From contig JAQOTA010000065.1 in assembly GCA_029532415.1 (NCBI GenBank), positions 1,054,001 through 1,118,000 of the forward strand: DNA of 64,000 nucleotides. The letters are read 5' to 3'. The position numbers were made by a program, and so were the translations under genes. Below, piece by piece: positions 43,761 to 56,840 of the stretch (its first letter is position 1; the number at the start of each line of letters is the position of its first letter). The notes below the pieces were generated by a model. It was given only the letters and a program-made list of their open reading frames with translations, did no database searches and was not told the DNA's origin. Source of the DNA: Marasmius tenuissimus (lineage: Eukaryota > Basidiomycota > Agaricomycetes > Agaricales > Marasmiaceae).

Positions 43761-45006
43761 CTACCTCCGTCTAACCGACCGAGTGGAAGGTGCCTTTCCC
43801 CCACCAAAGACGTTTCCGGGTCCAAAGTCCGGCTTTCCACCCAAAGAACCCAGGATATCACCGACATAGTTTTTCGCCTTCACTCCTTCTCTGAACTGAC
43901 GGTCCCAACCTTTCACAATCCCTTGCACTACCTGGATCCCAGCTCGATAGATATTGGCGATCCCGATATCAAAGCCAGCCTGATCCGCGAACAGCGATTC
44001 CGCGGCACCTTGACCAGGGAACGGCCTATCAAAGTCGGAGATCGTGCGCATGATGATGATCCGAGAGAAATCGGTCAATCCGGATATTGTACTACGCATC
44101 AGGGTCTCGAGAGTCGCATTGTCCTCTTGCTGCGTCGTGCAATACACGCCTGTCCCGTTCGTCCACAGCCTGGTGGTGTTTTCGAACGCCTCTGATAGTA
44201 GCGTGCCAGCCCAGAAGGCATCCGCTGTGACGGTATCGCATAAAGCGAAGCCTGGCGGCCGAGCAGCGATGGAGAAGGCAGGAGCTTGACTGTAATGGGA
44301 CCGATAGTCTTGGGCTGCCTCAATGTCGTTCAGTCTCGCTTTCCGAGCGAAATCAAAGGCAATGTGGCGAAGAGCATCGTTGACTTCGAATACTTCGGTA
44401 CCATAAAGGGTACGTGGGTACTGATCGGGGGCTTTTGATCCTTGGGGAATGTAGCCTGTGTTGAACCCCGCGGGTATCTCCCTTCCATCAATCTCGTACT
44501 GTAGCCCAACTTGTACGGCGTAGCGAGCAAATGTGACTGCGCCAGTGGTGACAAGCTTGGGGTTGCCTCCTGAGATTCCGCCGACGAGGAAGTAGGTGCG
44601 AGTGAGGTCGAATATGGATGAATAGACAAGGGCGGTGATCGAAACCGCGGCATTGATCTCTGCTTCGCCAGTAATTAACTGGCATATGGCGCCATCCCCG
44701 GTGCAGTGGACACTGGGAAAGAGAGGAGATAAGCCAGGAACTGTGATGTTACGAGCCAAGAGGTTGAATTCTGGGATGTTATACCAGACATTGGCTTCAC
44801 TGTCGAACTATGGAGGCGTGAGGAAAGGGCTATCGCGGGGTACAGCATCTTACCATGGAAAATATGAAGACTTTGGGGGCGATTCTCCCTCCAGGTCGTT
44901 CTTCTCGTGAAGATACTGACTGTGATGACGCGCTCAGTGGCGTGCTCGCCGTAAGACAGGGCACGGAGGACACGAGGGCACCAATAACAATCGAGAGTAT
45001 TCTCAT
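43761..45006 (-). CDS. Purine nucleoside permease (NUP family)
   Basis: Two exons: 45,006-44,854 (51 codons) and 44,807-43,761 (348 codons), joining in phase 0 to give FIFSM-FDSEANVWYNIPEF and 399 residues in all. Seen: an N-terminal signal-like hydrophobic segment (MRILSIVIGALVSSV), then LARNITVPGLSPLFP, CQLITGEAEINAA, FARYAVQVGLQYEID, TGVYCTTQQEDNATLE and KPDFGPGN. These are hallmark stretches of the fungal NUP family (Pfam NUP). Known: family members take up purine nucleosides, and their fold is related to nucleoside phosphorylases. Inferred: a surface or secreted nucleoside transport or binding role. A truncated copy lies at 27,180-27,492 beside ARD-like gene 11, so permease and ARD-like genes were duplicated together. 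Confidence 0.85.
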
Positions 45007-47104
45007 TGTGTACTGGGAGGTAAGAGCAATGAGGTGGGGGGAGTTGTAAGCCCAGATACCAAAGTCTGCGCTCTAAATAGAGCAGCGCGGGAAAAACTGG
45101 ATGCACGATGCTAATCAGGCGGATAGGAACCGATGTTCCAAGAAATGAGAGTAAGTCTGTGGCGTATACCCCCGTCTGATAAGGGCTTGAACACGTTCCC
45201 TATGTGGCGGGTGTCCTGCGTGAGCCTGCGTGATTGCAGTACTGTCGATTGTTCACCGGTCGCGCCAACAGGATAGTTGTACGGGTGCTATGAGGCCGAA
45301 ATCTATACTCTTCGCGTAAGAATCAGCTTGACTTTGTGAAGGCGAAGCACGCGTATCGGGACGTACTGTCACGAGCGCCCCTTTCTCCATGTCATCGTCT
45401 TGTTCCTGCAATAGTCTTTCCCGAACCCTACTTATCGGCGGACTGTTGCGTGTCAGTTGGCCGCGTAATCGAATCTGGCAAAGAGATGTAGCGCGTGATG
45501 AGGAGAGAAAGGTCTTATGAAGCTTCATTAAAGATTTTTTGGGACTACGATAAGCATGAGATGATTCAGACGCCAGACAAAGAGAAACAATAGCAGCCTA
45601 CTTATACCATCAGAATATCCTGAAATATCCATCACTGGCCCTTCTTCTCCCGCGCAGTCTCCAGTAGCCCGTCTATGAATTGAAGTCAGTGATCCAGGTA
45701 CGGGAGCTTTGGTTTTGCCTTCTCACGGAAGATTGCCTCCGTACATAGTCGAACTTTGAGTTCATAGTTCTCGACTTCCAACATCTTCCTCTAATGCTCA
45801 TACTATAGCTTCAGCCAATCGCTGCTTTTTTAACCCCTTCGAGTGGCCATACACTCATGAAGGATCGGGCGTGAAATATATGTAGTGCAGGAACGGGAGC
45901 GTTTCCTGTTGCCATTCTCAAGGACATCAGAACGAGATTCTTCCCTGTCCGCCACACAACCACCATGATAGAAATTCATCCACAGGATGCTGGGGTTGGC
46001 TTGGCATCATTGAAGGCTTGATTCCAGAACTCCAGTGGCGCAAAAACCCCCAGCCACGGTACAATTCTCCAAGGTACGAATTCATTTTCTGTTGAGCATG
46101 CGTCTACGACGCGTCAAGAGATTGCTATCACGCGTCGAAATGAAATCTACTCACCATTACTCCATTCGATTAGATATTTGATATTGGTCTACGCGGATGA
46201 AGACGGGTGGGTAGACTAACATCGATTCCTGAGCCTGGATGAGGACGCGAGTGTTGGACCGAGATGCTGCATGATTTTTCGCATAGCTATCTCTGCTCTA
46301 CAAGGGCTTCGATCCTGCATTCGAACGTAGTCGGTCCGCGCAATGCGAGTGACTATAGATCTTATCAAGTAGGCGAATTGTGGGTGTGAGCTGTGGGCTG
46401 TGAATCGTGATGCACCTGAGAGAGGCGGGGGGAAGTTGTTCGAACGAACGAATTCGATCTCATGTACACGCGCTGGAACATGGCGGCAGTGAGAAATTTC
46501 CCTTGCCTCGCTCCTCACTTTTCAAAGCAAATCGAGGAACTCCGGGGACTTCGGTTGTACGCGACGAGAACGAGATGCAGTTGGAACATTCCGCCTAAAC
46601 GCAGAACGAATAAGTCCAAGAGTCATCATGATCATTGAGGCCGACGAACGCACCAAGATCTGTGGGTCCATAACCGCGTAGTATCCCATTTTCCCCATCG
46701 TGTCCCAGTCTTAATGAGGTGCCAATCCGATTTGAAATTGACAGTGGTACTGGTGAAGGTACGTGACGGTGAGACGACAAAGGCGGGATCATTATGTAAG
46801 CGAGGTCGGCTCGCGGCTGTCGGGGGCCGACGAGGGCCTGGGTTTGCCTTACTACCTCCACTGTCACGCACTATACGCCCGCTGGGCATCCACAGCAACC
46901 CATATCAAACTCACAATCGCGTTTCGCACCATCAAATGGAGCATTGAAAATTCAATGGAGGCAAACCAGGCGCTCCCGGGTCCACGGCGATACGACCTAA
47001 GCATACAGTACAAACACGGCCGAATTCCGAGAGCCCGAGCGTCGAGTTCGGTCAAATAGCAATGCCGACTGAGGAGAAATTCTCTCTTCTTCGTCCATTT
47101 CATT
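45007..47104. other. Spacer at the edge of the accessory region
   Basis: 2.1 kb with no gene I can support. A minus-strand frame at about 46,595-46,867 has protein-like composition (RLGHDGENGILRGYGPTD) but no recognisable family and no clean start. Array repeats are absent, so the duplicated region ends at or before 45.1 kb. Confidence 0.5.
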
Positions 47105-48885
47105 ATGGCTATTCTCCTCTCAAGTCCGAGCACCACACTTTCGCAGAAATTTGGGCGTCGATATCGAGAACAAGGAGCGCACGGCCTCAAGCTACCCTAC
47201 GATATCTTGGTTTACATTTTCGAAAAGCTGGAGGACGACTACAAGGCTTTATTCAGGTGCTCACTGCTGAACTGGGACGCAAACCATGCAGCGACACTAT
47301 TTCTATATCGTTCCGTCGTGTTTGAGCCCACATATTGGTATGGGTATCAGGATAAAGCGATCGGGGAACAGGTGAGTTTACTTGCATTTTTCTTTGTGAA
47401 AGTGTTCCTGAAATTTTTACGTTGTCTGGAAGGACGGTCCCAACTTGTGTTCTGCTTGTTTGCCTCGTCATGCGGTTCACGTTCGACATTTTGAAGTTCG
47501 AGGTGGGTTCTCACCTCAACCCGACCTGTTCAGTCTACAGCTTCACGAGGCCCTCTGATTAGGATATCTTTCGTTGAGCTCCTCGTCAAGAAACCGAGCT
47601 AATCTCACTAGGATCATCTCCAATGCCATCAAATCTTTTCCAAACCTTCGAGCTGTCAAGTTCCTCCCCAAGTCCTACTACCCCGACCTGTTCTCAGAAA
47701 GTCTGCGGGCTCTCAGCGAGAACGCTTGCCCGTATCTGACGGAACTTACCATCGACGAATCCTCTTTTACGGACAAAAACATCCCCGTTGTCCTCAAAAT
47801 TGGTGGATTGCGGAAGCTGGTGATTGAATACGCGTCCGCTGCAGTGGCCGAGACTTTGCGGGAAGGATGGCTGGACATGTCTTCAGAGACTCTGACGGCG
47901 TTGCGCTTCGAGGTAAGTATTCCTGTGAGGTCCCGTACAATTTATTCACAACATGAAAGGGGGTTTGTCTCCCAATCACGGCAGACATCCTGAACTCCCA
48001 GGTGCACAACTTGCAGAATCTACAAGTGTTCAGTTTGGGCTTGATAGAAGACTCAAATGACCCCAACTTGTACCCGTTTCTGGAGAGCTTACCTCGTCTT
48101 CACACACTTTCCCTATACTACAACGAGGTAGGCCTGTTGCACTTACGTTTTGAGTGATTAACCTGATTTTTTGCCCACAGGAACACTTCGACAGTGTTGA
48201 ATTCGAACAACCATGCCGCCTATCCCAGCTCAAGTCTCTCACTATCCGTTATTTTGGTCCGCAAAGTCAAAATGACATCGACAAGCTCTGTCACTGGGTT
48301 CATAGAATGATCGCAGGCTCCCCGCTCGTCGAAGACCTCCTATTAATCGATGACAACGGCGAAAGCATTTATAGCTTTACTCAGCCGTTGGTTGTCGCGA
48401 GCTTTGATCTCCTCATACCATATCTTACCACCAAACCCACGAAACGCCTACGGAAACTCCAAATCCCCAATGGGCACTTGGGACGTATATCGCTCGAGTC
48501 GGTTTGTTCGACGTGCAGTCACCTCGAAGATTTGTCCGTCGCGACGAGTAAAGCCTCGTTGGTCAGTTCCCAACCTTTTTCTTTTGGTTACATCGTACTA
48601 ATGTGAGTTCTCAAATGACAGATGGGCTTTATCCGTTCCTCAAGCTCAGTCCGCCGGCGTTTCTCTATCAAAAAGGCTGTCTTCAACCTACGTCGGACTG
48701 TTGGAATGGAGGACACAGATGTCTCGCTGTCGTTGGTGGAGGCGACTGAAGTCGTCCAGAAATTTCCAAACCTTCGGCAGTTTACTGTCAACAAAACGAT
48801 GTGGGAGGTGAGGTCTTTTGACAATACTAAACTGGATGCGTTGCTCATAGATATTATTCGACCCAGGGACGGTGGGCTAGGCTAG
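47105..48885 (+). CDS. F-box protein with LRR-like C-terminal region
   Basis: Six exons: 47105-47371, 47433-47502, 47563-47912, 48002-48127, 48181-48561 and 48622-48885. All junctions are in phase, giving 485 residues. Seen: an F-box-like start at about residues 30-75 (LPYDILVYIFEKL, FRCSLLNWDANHAA, LFLYRSVVF). Repeated leucine-rich stretches follow (FPNLRAVKFL, YLTELTIDESSF, LQNLQVFSLGLIED, LPRLHTLSLYYN, LKSLTIRYFG, LRKLQIPNGHL). Known: such proteins are substrate receptors of SCF ubiquitin ligases and are numerous in Agaricomycetes. The target is unknown. The start at 47105 is preferred over an out-of-frame ATG at 47062. Confidence 0.85.
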
Positions 48886-49773
48886 ACAATGGAAAGATTA
48901 CGCGAGTGGTTGAGCCAAAGATTGTGGATGCCGTGCTACAACCGTTCGACACGGTGGTTGGGGCGTGACACCCATGCCTTCACGAGTGGCCGCGGAACCT
49001 CTACCGTTATTCCAGGTCCCTGTGCCTGCTGCGTGCCCTCGTTGTCCGCTGCTGCGAGCGAGAGAAGAGTCATTTTCGGTAGCTCTGATCGTGGCTGCGC
49101 TGCCAAAGCTGGTGTCAGAGGCACCCCAGCCCCGCTAATGTATAATATCCGACCCTACCCTCGTTGTTTTCGGAGAGGGGAGTATTGGACTCATTCCCCG
49201 AGGACTCAGTGTTAAGTCCTTCTATGCGACTTACATGTGGTGCCACCTCGTTGTTGCCATCCCCTTCACCTCGTTTTCCGGGTGCTGTAGTCGGTATTTA
49301 GATATTTTTTGTCGACACGACTACTTGAAATAGAGTCTCGCGACTTGGTGTCCCGTACGTTATGATCGTCGCTTCAACATTAAGTCCTCATGAGCGTTTT
49401 ATGACCAGCCAGGGGGTTGCTTGTAGTTTAACTTTAATTTTCCGCAGATCCCAGCGGCCTTCTTTGGGTAATCGTTCGCGATATGTCGTTCCGTTGTACA
49501 TACACGTTCGTTATATATGAGCGATACACTAGTTCGATACACGTATGCTTGCTATGGCCAAGGCCGCTCCTTCATAACAGTTATACAATAAGTTACCGAG
49601 CCAAGGAGCGGGGAGGTACGAATGGTCGATGATGCAGACAAAGACAACAAATGTTCAAAGTCCGAGTCCGACATTAAAACTTCAGCCCTGCATGGTTGCA
49701 CTGTCAATCATTCGCTGTAAGCTGCCGGAACGAGGCTTTATGTCGCAAGTGAATGGCTTGGGGTGTCTGTCCA
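48886..49773. other. Convergent spacer, nothing recognised
   Basis: 888 bases between the F-box gene and the P450 3' end. No coding, repeat or RNA feature recognised. Confidence 0.4.
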
Positions 49774-52031
49774 TCAATCGGCATCAGAAACAGAAACGAA
49801 AATAGTCAGGAGGGGTTGAACGAGTAACCTTATAAAGCCGTTTATGAAAGCTATCTCAGGTGTTATTTCTTTTCCGTCCTTGTCGATCGACTTGGTTATC
49901 TGCATGGTTGCTGCCACAATCGCAAGGGAAAGCCATAGCCCGCTGTCTGCAAAGTATCGACCTGGGCATTTTCTAAACAAAAAGGAACGCATTGGCAACG
50001 ACATTGCTGAACAAGAGTAAGTCGAACACGAACCTGCGGCCGAACCCAAACACCACTTCACAGGGATCGATCAAATCGGGTTCTTCAATATAACGCTCAG
50101 GGTAGAAGTCGTCTGGACGTGAACAACTCCTCAGAATGGAACTGATTGCAAACTCGTCAGATCCACCTTCTCGACTTGAATCTGGACGACATACTATATG
50201 TTGGCGACAACTGTGCTTCCCTGAGGAATGTGATACCCTCGGTAAACATCGTGTTCCATGACACGGTGTGGCATGCCAAGGGGGGCGGGTGGGTTCCATC
50301 TGCGCATCATGAAGATGGATTTAGATATGAAGAAGTCGTTTGAGCCTCACCTGAGAATTTCCTTGAGAACACATTCAAAATAAGGAAGTGATTCGCGGTC
50401 GTTGTAAGATGGAATCGCATCTTTTCCGATAACGCGGTCCATTTCTTCTTGCACTTTGTTGTATACCTTCGGATGCAAAACCATGGCGAGAATAAATGTG
50501 GTTAGGCCACAGATGGTCTAGAGGGAAGAAGTGTTCATTAATACCCTGCTTCCGGCGTGTTTGCAAACCCACGACCTACAGTGTCTTCGGCAGCTGGGGA
50601 GCGATTCATCTCAACAATGGTGAATTTTACGTGTGAAGTTTGCCCTCGTACATACCTGCGAACATGCTTCCGGCGACGCCTTTGATATCCTCTTCGTCCT
50701 CAGATGAAAGGCTCCCGGTTTGAGAGTTCGTAATGCACCGTTCTAAAAGCCTCGAAGTGAGGCAAGGGGGTGCGTTTCCGGACTCCTAACGTCGGTTACA
50801 ATATTAACGATGTGGTAGTGAAGGGGAACGACCACATACCAGCTGCTGTTTCACCATCTCATAAGGGACGTTCATCATACGGTCCACTGCCTCCTTCGTG
50901 ACTGCAGCCTTGCGTTTGAAGCCGGCCAAGGGTGCCCACGAGGGAATGTGCCTACAGACCAGTCTAAGGATAGAAGGTTGACAAAGGGTTGACAAAGGAG
51001 ACGATACCTCATAAATGGAAAGAAATCCACGAGAGTCGCTGCCGGGGTACCTGACTCGACGGTCAGAGTCCCGGCTCGCTCGGCTACCAGAGTAAAGATT
51101 CCTCCAGTTAGAATACGATCGACGAGCAATCTGAAGTTCAAACGAACCTAGCTGGATGAACATGTCGTCGACCGATGTCACATCTGCGCCGTATGTCACT
51201 TTCAGTATCGTTGCCGCAGCAAACCTAATTAGAATGAGCGACAGTGAGAGGTCGAAAGAATAACTGGTGCGACTCACCTCCGCAAATGCTGGGCAAACTG
51301 GTCCGGAGTAGTCATAAGCCCTTTTATTAGGATCAAAGCCTCCCTCTCTTGCACAGGTCTTAGGGATTGTGCTGCCTGTTGGTTGAAGGTCTGGTGGGTG
51401 AACCTACGATGTTTACGGAAACGAGGTCCACTTTTGAGCTGTGAGTAGATCGCCGCTGCTTTGTATCGGGATTACGACTTACTATCGGGCATGAGTAGGG
51501 GCATGTTGCCAACCCATCCTATGGTCATGATGAATTCGTAACGATTGACAGATGTAAGACGAGGAAACGCCACCGACAGTTCAGAGAAGAGAACAAAACG
51601 CGGTCGGTCCGAGTAGGAGGCACTCCTCTTCTCCAGGAGCTCTTGAGCGGCCTCGTAAGAATTGAGAACTATCATCGGTTGATGGAAAATTCGAAGGTGG
51701 ACTATGTCTCCTGCAAGACGATGAGAATTCGCCCGGGGTGCGCGACGCTTCCCGACATACCATATACTGCCGACCAATCTCTAAAAACCTCCTCAGGGCT
51801 GACTGAGGGTATTTGAAGCAGGTTACTGAAACGAGAATGAGTGAGCAATCAAAAAGCATATTGCATGCATTGATCTTGATCCTACCCAATGAATGGAGCA
51901 GGCGTCGGTCCTGGAGGAAGCTGCGGGTTCGGGGAGAACAAACGTCGACGCAGGAGGAAACCGAGCAGCAGAAGTATAGCGGCATAAGGTAACACTGCTT
52001 GGAAAGTGATGGAAAGCATCGGGAAAGTCAT
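49774..52031 (-). CDS. Cytochrome P450 monooxygenase, about 12 exons
   Basis: Start ATG at 52,031. Seen in order: a hydrophobic membrane anchor (about residues 8-28: LPYAAILLLLGFLL), the LPPGPTPAPFIG hinge, and FRKHRRFTHQTFNQQ. Next come AEDT and TICGLTTF (I-helix, split by an intron after a 14-base exon at 50,580-50,593), LKEILR (ExxR, K-helix), FYPERY and the heme loop FGFGRR-KCPGRYFADS. The heme loop is divided by an intron with a GTTCGT donor and ends in the last exon, 49,972-49,774. Known: P450s with this layout hydroxylate secondary metabolites or xenobiotics at the ER. Odd: the segment before the conserved YGPRFRKHRR reads GWQHAPTHAR, where the family usually has a GW...LMP stretch. 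The part around exon 11-12 (NI-YCSRPDD) also looks shorter than usual. Several exon borders are therefore provisional, and the gene could be slightly defective. Subfamily not assigned. Confidence 0.8.
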
Positions 52032-55000
52032 TTTCCTTGCTAGAGGACGGTCAAGAGTGGCAGAAGATAATGTGGCGGAACGATGGCAGGAACTCGTTAT
52101 ATATGGGGGAAGGGATAGGCTGTAGCCTACAACCAATCGGGAGCTTTGTTAAATCTGGTTAGAGAGAATCATCCAAACCAGCCATGATTATGACAGGACT
52201 CCAATCAGGAGGTCTGAGCCCGCCGATAATCCCATCGCATTCACGTATTGTCATTCACACTCGACTGCTGTCAGAATTATCAGCCCATGTGGCAAATGGA
52301 GGACAAGAAAGTGCATCTTGTTGACTTGTGACTATGATGGGCCGTTCGAATATGAATGAAAACCAAAGTTGAATAGGCGGAATACTTACCCGTAAATATC
52401 AGCGTTTCATGCTGGTTTGCACGGTTGCTGATGTTGGCGCGCGTACAGCATGGGGTGCCCAAGGGCAAGGTGTAGGCTACAACAAATACGGGAATATTAT
52501 TGAGGCCGTAGGTCTCAGTATTCGGCTTCTTCTGTTACATGACAACTCGTTAGTAAACGGCAGTTGACAACCTAGAGTAACTTCGATGTAGAAAACTTGC
52601 AATCCGTACCTTAAGATTCAAATGCTTTTGTCTAATAATACCTCTTTCCAATGACTAGGTAAGGAACAGATGTGGACTCGTGAAAGCAGCCACCAGGGAT
52701 TTTTTGGCCCATACCCGACAGGTCGGAGCAGGAAATCCTCGACGGAGTGCGACAGAGTGCGATGCGTCGCCAAATCTTTGGAGTAGAATCGCGAACTGAA
52801 CGTGGGGTTCCGTTCACGCTTGCATCAGCACTGGCAACATTATCGTTCGGAGTGTCATGCGGATGGATATATGCAGTGATCGGCATCATACTGAATGTCC
52901 CAGCCCACCGCACAGGTTTGGCTAAGAGGAGCTAGACCCCAGCGGGATTGGGTGTTGAGTTGTAACTTGATAGAGCCTTTATTGATTCTTGAACTGGGTA
53001 GTCTGGGCTTGCCGTTGTTATTTTGTGGAAATTAAGGTGAGAATATTCTAACACTCGGGAGCGAGGAAATACTTGCATAGTAATAGACAGCCCGGGTCTT
53101 CCAGTCAAAGCGGACTTGACGTGTGATGGACCTCCTGGAATTCGAAGTCAACATGGCTTCCATGCTAGTGGTCAGTGGTGGTGGGAAGTTGTCAAGTCGC
53201 GGACCGGGAGTCACTGGTCGGCAGTCCATTCAGACAACACGATCACGTGGCGTTTCACTTCACGTCCTCGTCACTACTACTGGGACAGTACTGGGCCTCA
53301 TCCTCGAACAAAGAGTGGATAAGTCTAGTATGCTCAGTATGCTCCTGGGATCTGACCAGCAAGGCTCAATCTCAGAGGAAGTTTTGAAGAGTTCGAGGAT
53401 GAATACAAAACTGCATTTGGTATGTCACTACTCCTGAGTGGGTGGGCTCGAATTCCAATATTTCATACTGTATGACTGATCCGTACTTTTTATCGCACGC
53501 AGGAGCTATCTTTCTCTCCATTGATTTGATTTGAAGCTTTCGCCAAAGGCTTGTTTTGCTTAGATGCCAGGTTTGCCCACCTGTTCGCTATCTCTACCCG
53601 CAATGGCTTCAAAGGCTTCATCATCCAAACTGATCTAGCACGGTCTCGGCTAATCCTTGTGTACAGGCGCACAGACTCCGGGACTGAATCCATTCGTCAA
53701 AACTGGTGACCTCTCATATCTAGCTTCACAGCCGCTCATCCATTGGCGTCACATCAAGCATATTACTTCATCGTCCAGGCCGATCCTCCCTCCAGGGAGG
53801 CCCCATTCTACTTCATTGCGGGATTTCAGCCAGTTGGGCGCTCGAATGACAGTGACAGTACTAGTCGGAATAACCTCTTCAGCACAAAATTGCCGGAAAG
53901 GCATCTCTTTGGGTCCCCGGTCCCCGGTCATGCACGATAAATGATTCCTAATATCGTTAAACGGTTCATTCAACTTCATCCAAGTCAAACTAGTACCGAA
54001 TACCCGATCGAGAACTCTAAAGAATCAAGTGAATGGTCCTAAGCTCGACCACGACTCAATGTTCTGCTTGAACGATCCCACGATCGCTCCTTTTTGGCCC
54101 TCCTCAGTCTCCGGTCTTCTTACTAAGTACCCTCATGTTGGTGACCGGGTTTCACCTCGATTGGAGCTCGCGAATAGTATCGCTTCCGGCTTTCTCGTGC
54201 CCACGAACACAACGTATGTGGGGCTACCCGTTGACCTCGTATATTTATCCAGGCGGGACCGAGTGGCCGAGCTCGGATTCATATCAACTAAATGGATATG
54301 TGGACTTAGACTGGAAGCCAAAGCACAATAAAATAACAAGCGATTCTTAGTCACTTGGCTCGACTAGGCAAGGAACGCTCGGGTGTCCGGTGTAATGCTC
54401 ATGGCCATGTCGTAAAATGCGGGGTCACCGGTCAATTGCTCGTCCCAAGGGGATGAGTTTGCGAAATCTATGGCTACAAGTATGTATTCTCGAGGGCGCT
54501 CCCTCGTGTTCCTGACACCGTCAGATAGGCGTACTCAGATAGGCGAGACACCGCATCCGACTGGTTGTGCAATGGACCTAGTTCTCACACACCCCGCCAT
54601 GAAAAGTCTCAAGCGCAGTATCAGTACCAGTCACCGCATCCATATGCAGGCTTCCGCTAGAATCTCGCTCCCTGTCCGGTTTGCCTGGAACCGACCAGCA
54701 AGTCTGATATCTTACCAGGTTCCGTCTTGTGAAATCAAGTCACAACGCCTCGGCCCTCCCCTCTTCGATCCTGCGCGACGCTAATTCCGAATCGACACCT
54801 ACATCGAATGTCATCCCCCGGGTTTGCCCCTTTCTCCCTCGCACCCCTTCATACTCCCCATTACTTTCATGACATGCAGGTTCTTCCGACTCGGAACTCA
54901 AACTTCGCAATTGGCAATGGCACAATTACCTTTGTACGTCTGACGCCACCGCCAGCTATGGGCCCCGGACATACGTTGGCATTGTGGCATCTTACGCGCC

Positions 55001-55353
55001 ATAGCCAGTTACTGGCAAAATGGAAGAGGGCCAAGGTCGTGCATCAAGTGATCAGTTCATTAAACGTTTCATAAGTACCGAATCGCTCCAAATTGTGCTT
55101 ATACCAGGCGTATCGACAAATTCGTAACTCAAGAAGTCTTCCACAAAGTGGACCGTCCTTTGAAGAAAGAAAATTGAAAGGCTGGAAGACACATTCCCCA
55201 CTCGTATGGGTATAAACTGAACGAAGAGGAGAGGGAGAGGGGGGAAATAATCGAACAAACGAGTCCACGACCAACACACTCATCGACGCCACCATATAAA
55301 ACACCAAGATCATGATCATCTGCTACAATGACAACGAAACATCCAAAAACCTC
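52032..55353. other. 3.3 kb spacer without supportable genes
   Basis: Frames of 60-105 codons occur on both strands, but none shows a recognisable domain, conserved splice pattern or repeat partner in this window. About 53,650-54,340 has protein-like stretches (AYYFIVQADPPSREAP; PHVGDRVSPRLELANS) in inconsistent frames, suggesting a decayed gene. I cannot name it. Confidence 0.45.
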
Positions 55354-56301
55354 CTAAGCCCTGCGGCGGAATCGTTGCCAGAATGGGGCCTTCTTCTCCG
55401 TCATGGGGTAGGCGTTGGCGCCAGACATGCGGTCCTTGCGACGGCCGAAGCATACCGTGCATCCAGCCAACAAGAGGAGAATGAGCGACACGAAGGTGAG
55501 CCAGAAGCCTATACAATGATGAGAGAGCGAGAGCGAGATAAGAATTCTAAAACGTTGATTGAAATGATGGGAACAGATACACGCACCTGGGGCCGTTTTG
55601 GTATTCGCGCGCACGTCATTGACCTTTTTGGCCTCATGTTTCAAAAAGGCATAAAGCGCAATGTCCACCGCAAAAGCGATCAGGGTAAGAAGTGCGGCGA
55701 GGAAGGATACAATCGAGGAAATGAGGGTAACAGTTACGTGGGTGGAGAATGAGAGCATGAACGCGATGAACGTCACTGCAGTGGCTGTTATGAGGGTGTC
55801 CGAGTCAGAAAAAAAGCAGACGAGACCCTCGGATTGGCGGGATAACGTACCGACAGGATGAATGGCGAGCCCACGAGTCCAACCAGAACCGATGTTGACG
55901 TTCGAATCCTTGTCGTTATTCGAAATGCTGACCGAATAACCATGATGGGCGTTGGCACAGATTCGGTCGTCATTTCTCGAATAAGTGCATGGTGCCCTAT
56001 AAGAGTAGGACGGTCAGCCACTTAAAAATTGAGTGAGTCAAAAACAAGTGCTCACCAGACTCCAAACTAAGTACGAAAACGAAACAGACGCCATTGTCAG
56101 TGAAGCCCTTTACCTCAAGGCAAAGGCTCGACGTACCCTCAGCTCATTAACAGGCTGTCCGTTGACTATTGCAGTCTCAGCAAAATGTGTTCTCGCCACG
56201 TCCAGAGCAGGTAAGAACGGCAGAGATATCGAAACGAGGAAACTGAGGACGGTAGCACAGAGAAGGAAGATGATTCCAGGGATACAGAAAGCGCGAGCCA
56301 T
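55354..56301 (-). CDS. PalI/Rim9/SUR7-type four-helix membrane protein
   Basis: Exons 56,301-56,137, 56,066-56,056, 55,996-55,851, 55,784-55,587 and 55,508-55,354 join in phase to 224 residues. Seen: an N-terminal hydrophobic segment (about 3-28, IPGIIFLLCATVLSFLVSIS), and an extracellular-looking loop with two Cys (APCTYSRNDDRICANAHHG). Three further hydrophobic segments follow (HPVATAVTFIAFML, TLISSIVSFLAALLTLIAF, WLTFVSLILLLLAGC) and a basic tail ending RRRA. Known: the SUR7/PalI family includes the pH-sensing PalI/Rim9 and eisosome-associated SUR7 of the fungal plasma membrane. Inferred: plasma-membrane protein, with a pH-response role possible but not shown. The second exon is only 11 bases. 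Confidence 0.8.
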
Positions 56302-56840
56302 CGTAAATGGTGAAGGGGGATAGGATAGGATGTGGTGGTGGTTAGGGAAGAAGAGGCGACAGCGTGAGGGAAGAGCGTGTAAAAAGTTTACCTGACAATC
56401 AACCTGCGTCAACCTGACATTAAGGAGGTCAAAAAAAACGTGACGCTGGTCGATCCAGGCGTCACCGCGTCAATGACCTCACTTTCCCACACCACAACGC
56501 TTTGATACTTACCTTTTGTTTCACGCATTCAGGGGCCACTACGTCGATCCAATTTCGGTTTTTTTGCTGTCTCTATGCACCTCTCGAGAGTTCCCTTATA
56601 GGGCAGTGGGTACGCTACAGCGAATACGAGGCAGAGACCAATTACTCGAGCATGACGGTGGTACGATCATTATTTTTGGGTCGGTGGCTATAGTTAGTAC
56701 GTACGTGACTACTGCACCCGCCACAAGGCACCGCTGACATCAGGATAACAACGCGCTCAGACCATGATGATAGAACGCCGTCGTCAACTACATATCGTAC
56801 AGGGGAAACCATTACTTTTAAGGAAAAAATCTTGTGCCTC

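Noticed and set aside
46595..46898. Minus-strand frames before the F-box gene
   Set aside because: No recognisable family, no clear start or splice sites, and two overlapping frames compete.
53650..54340. Possible gene or ARD-like relic (a YPGGTEW-like string at about 54,245)
   Set aside because: The resemblance to the array's YPGGT turn is a few residues only; flanking frames do not align with any exon of the family.
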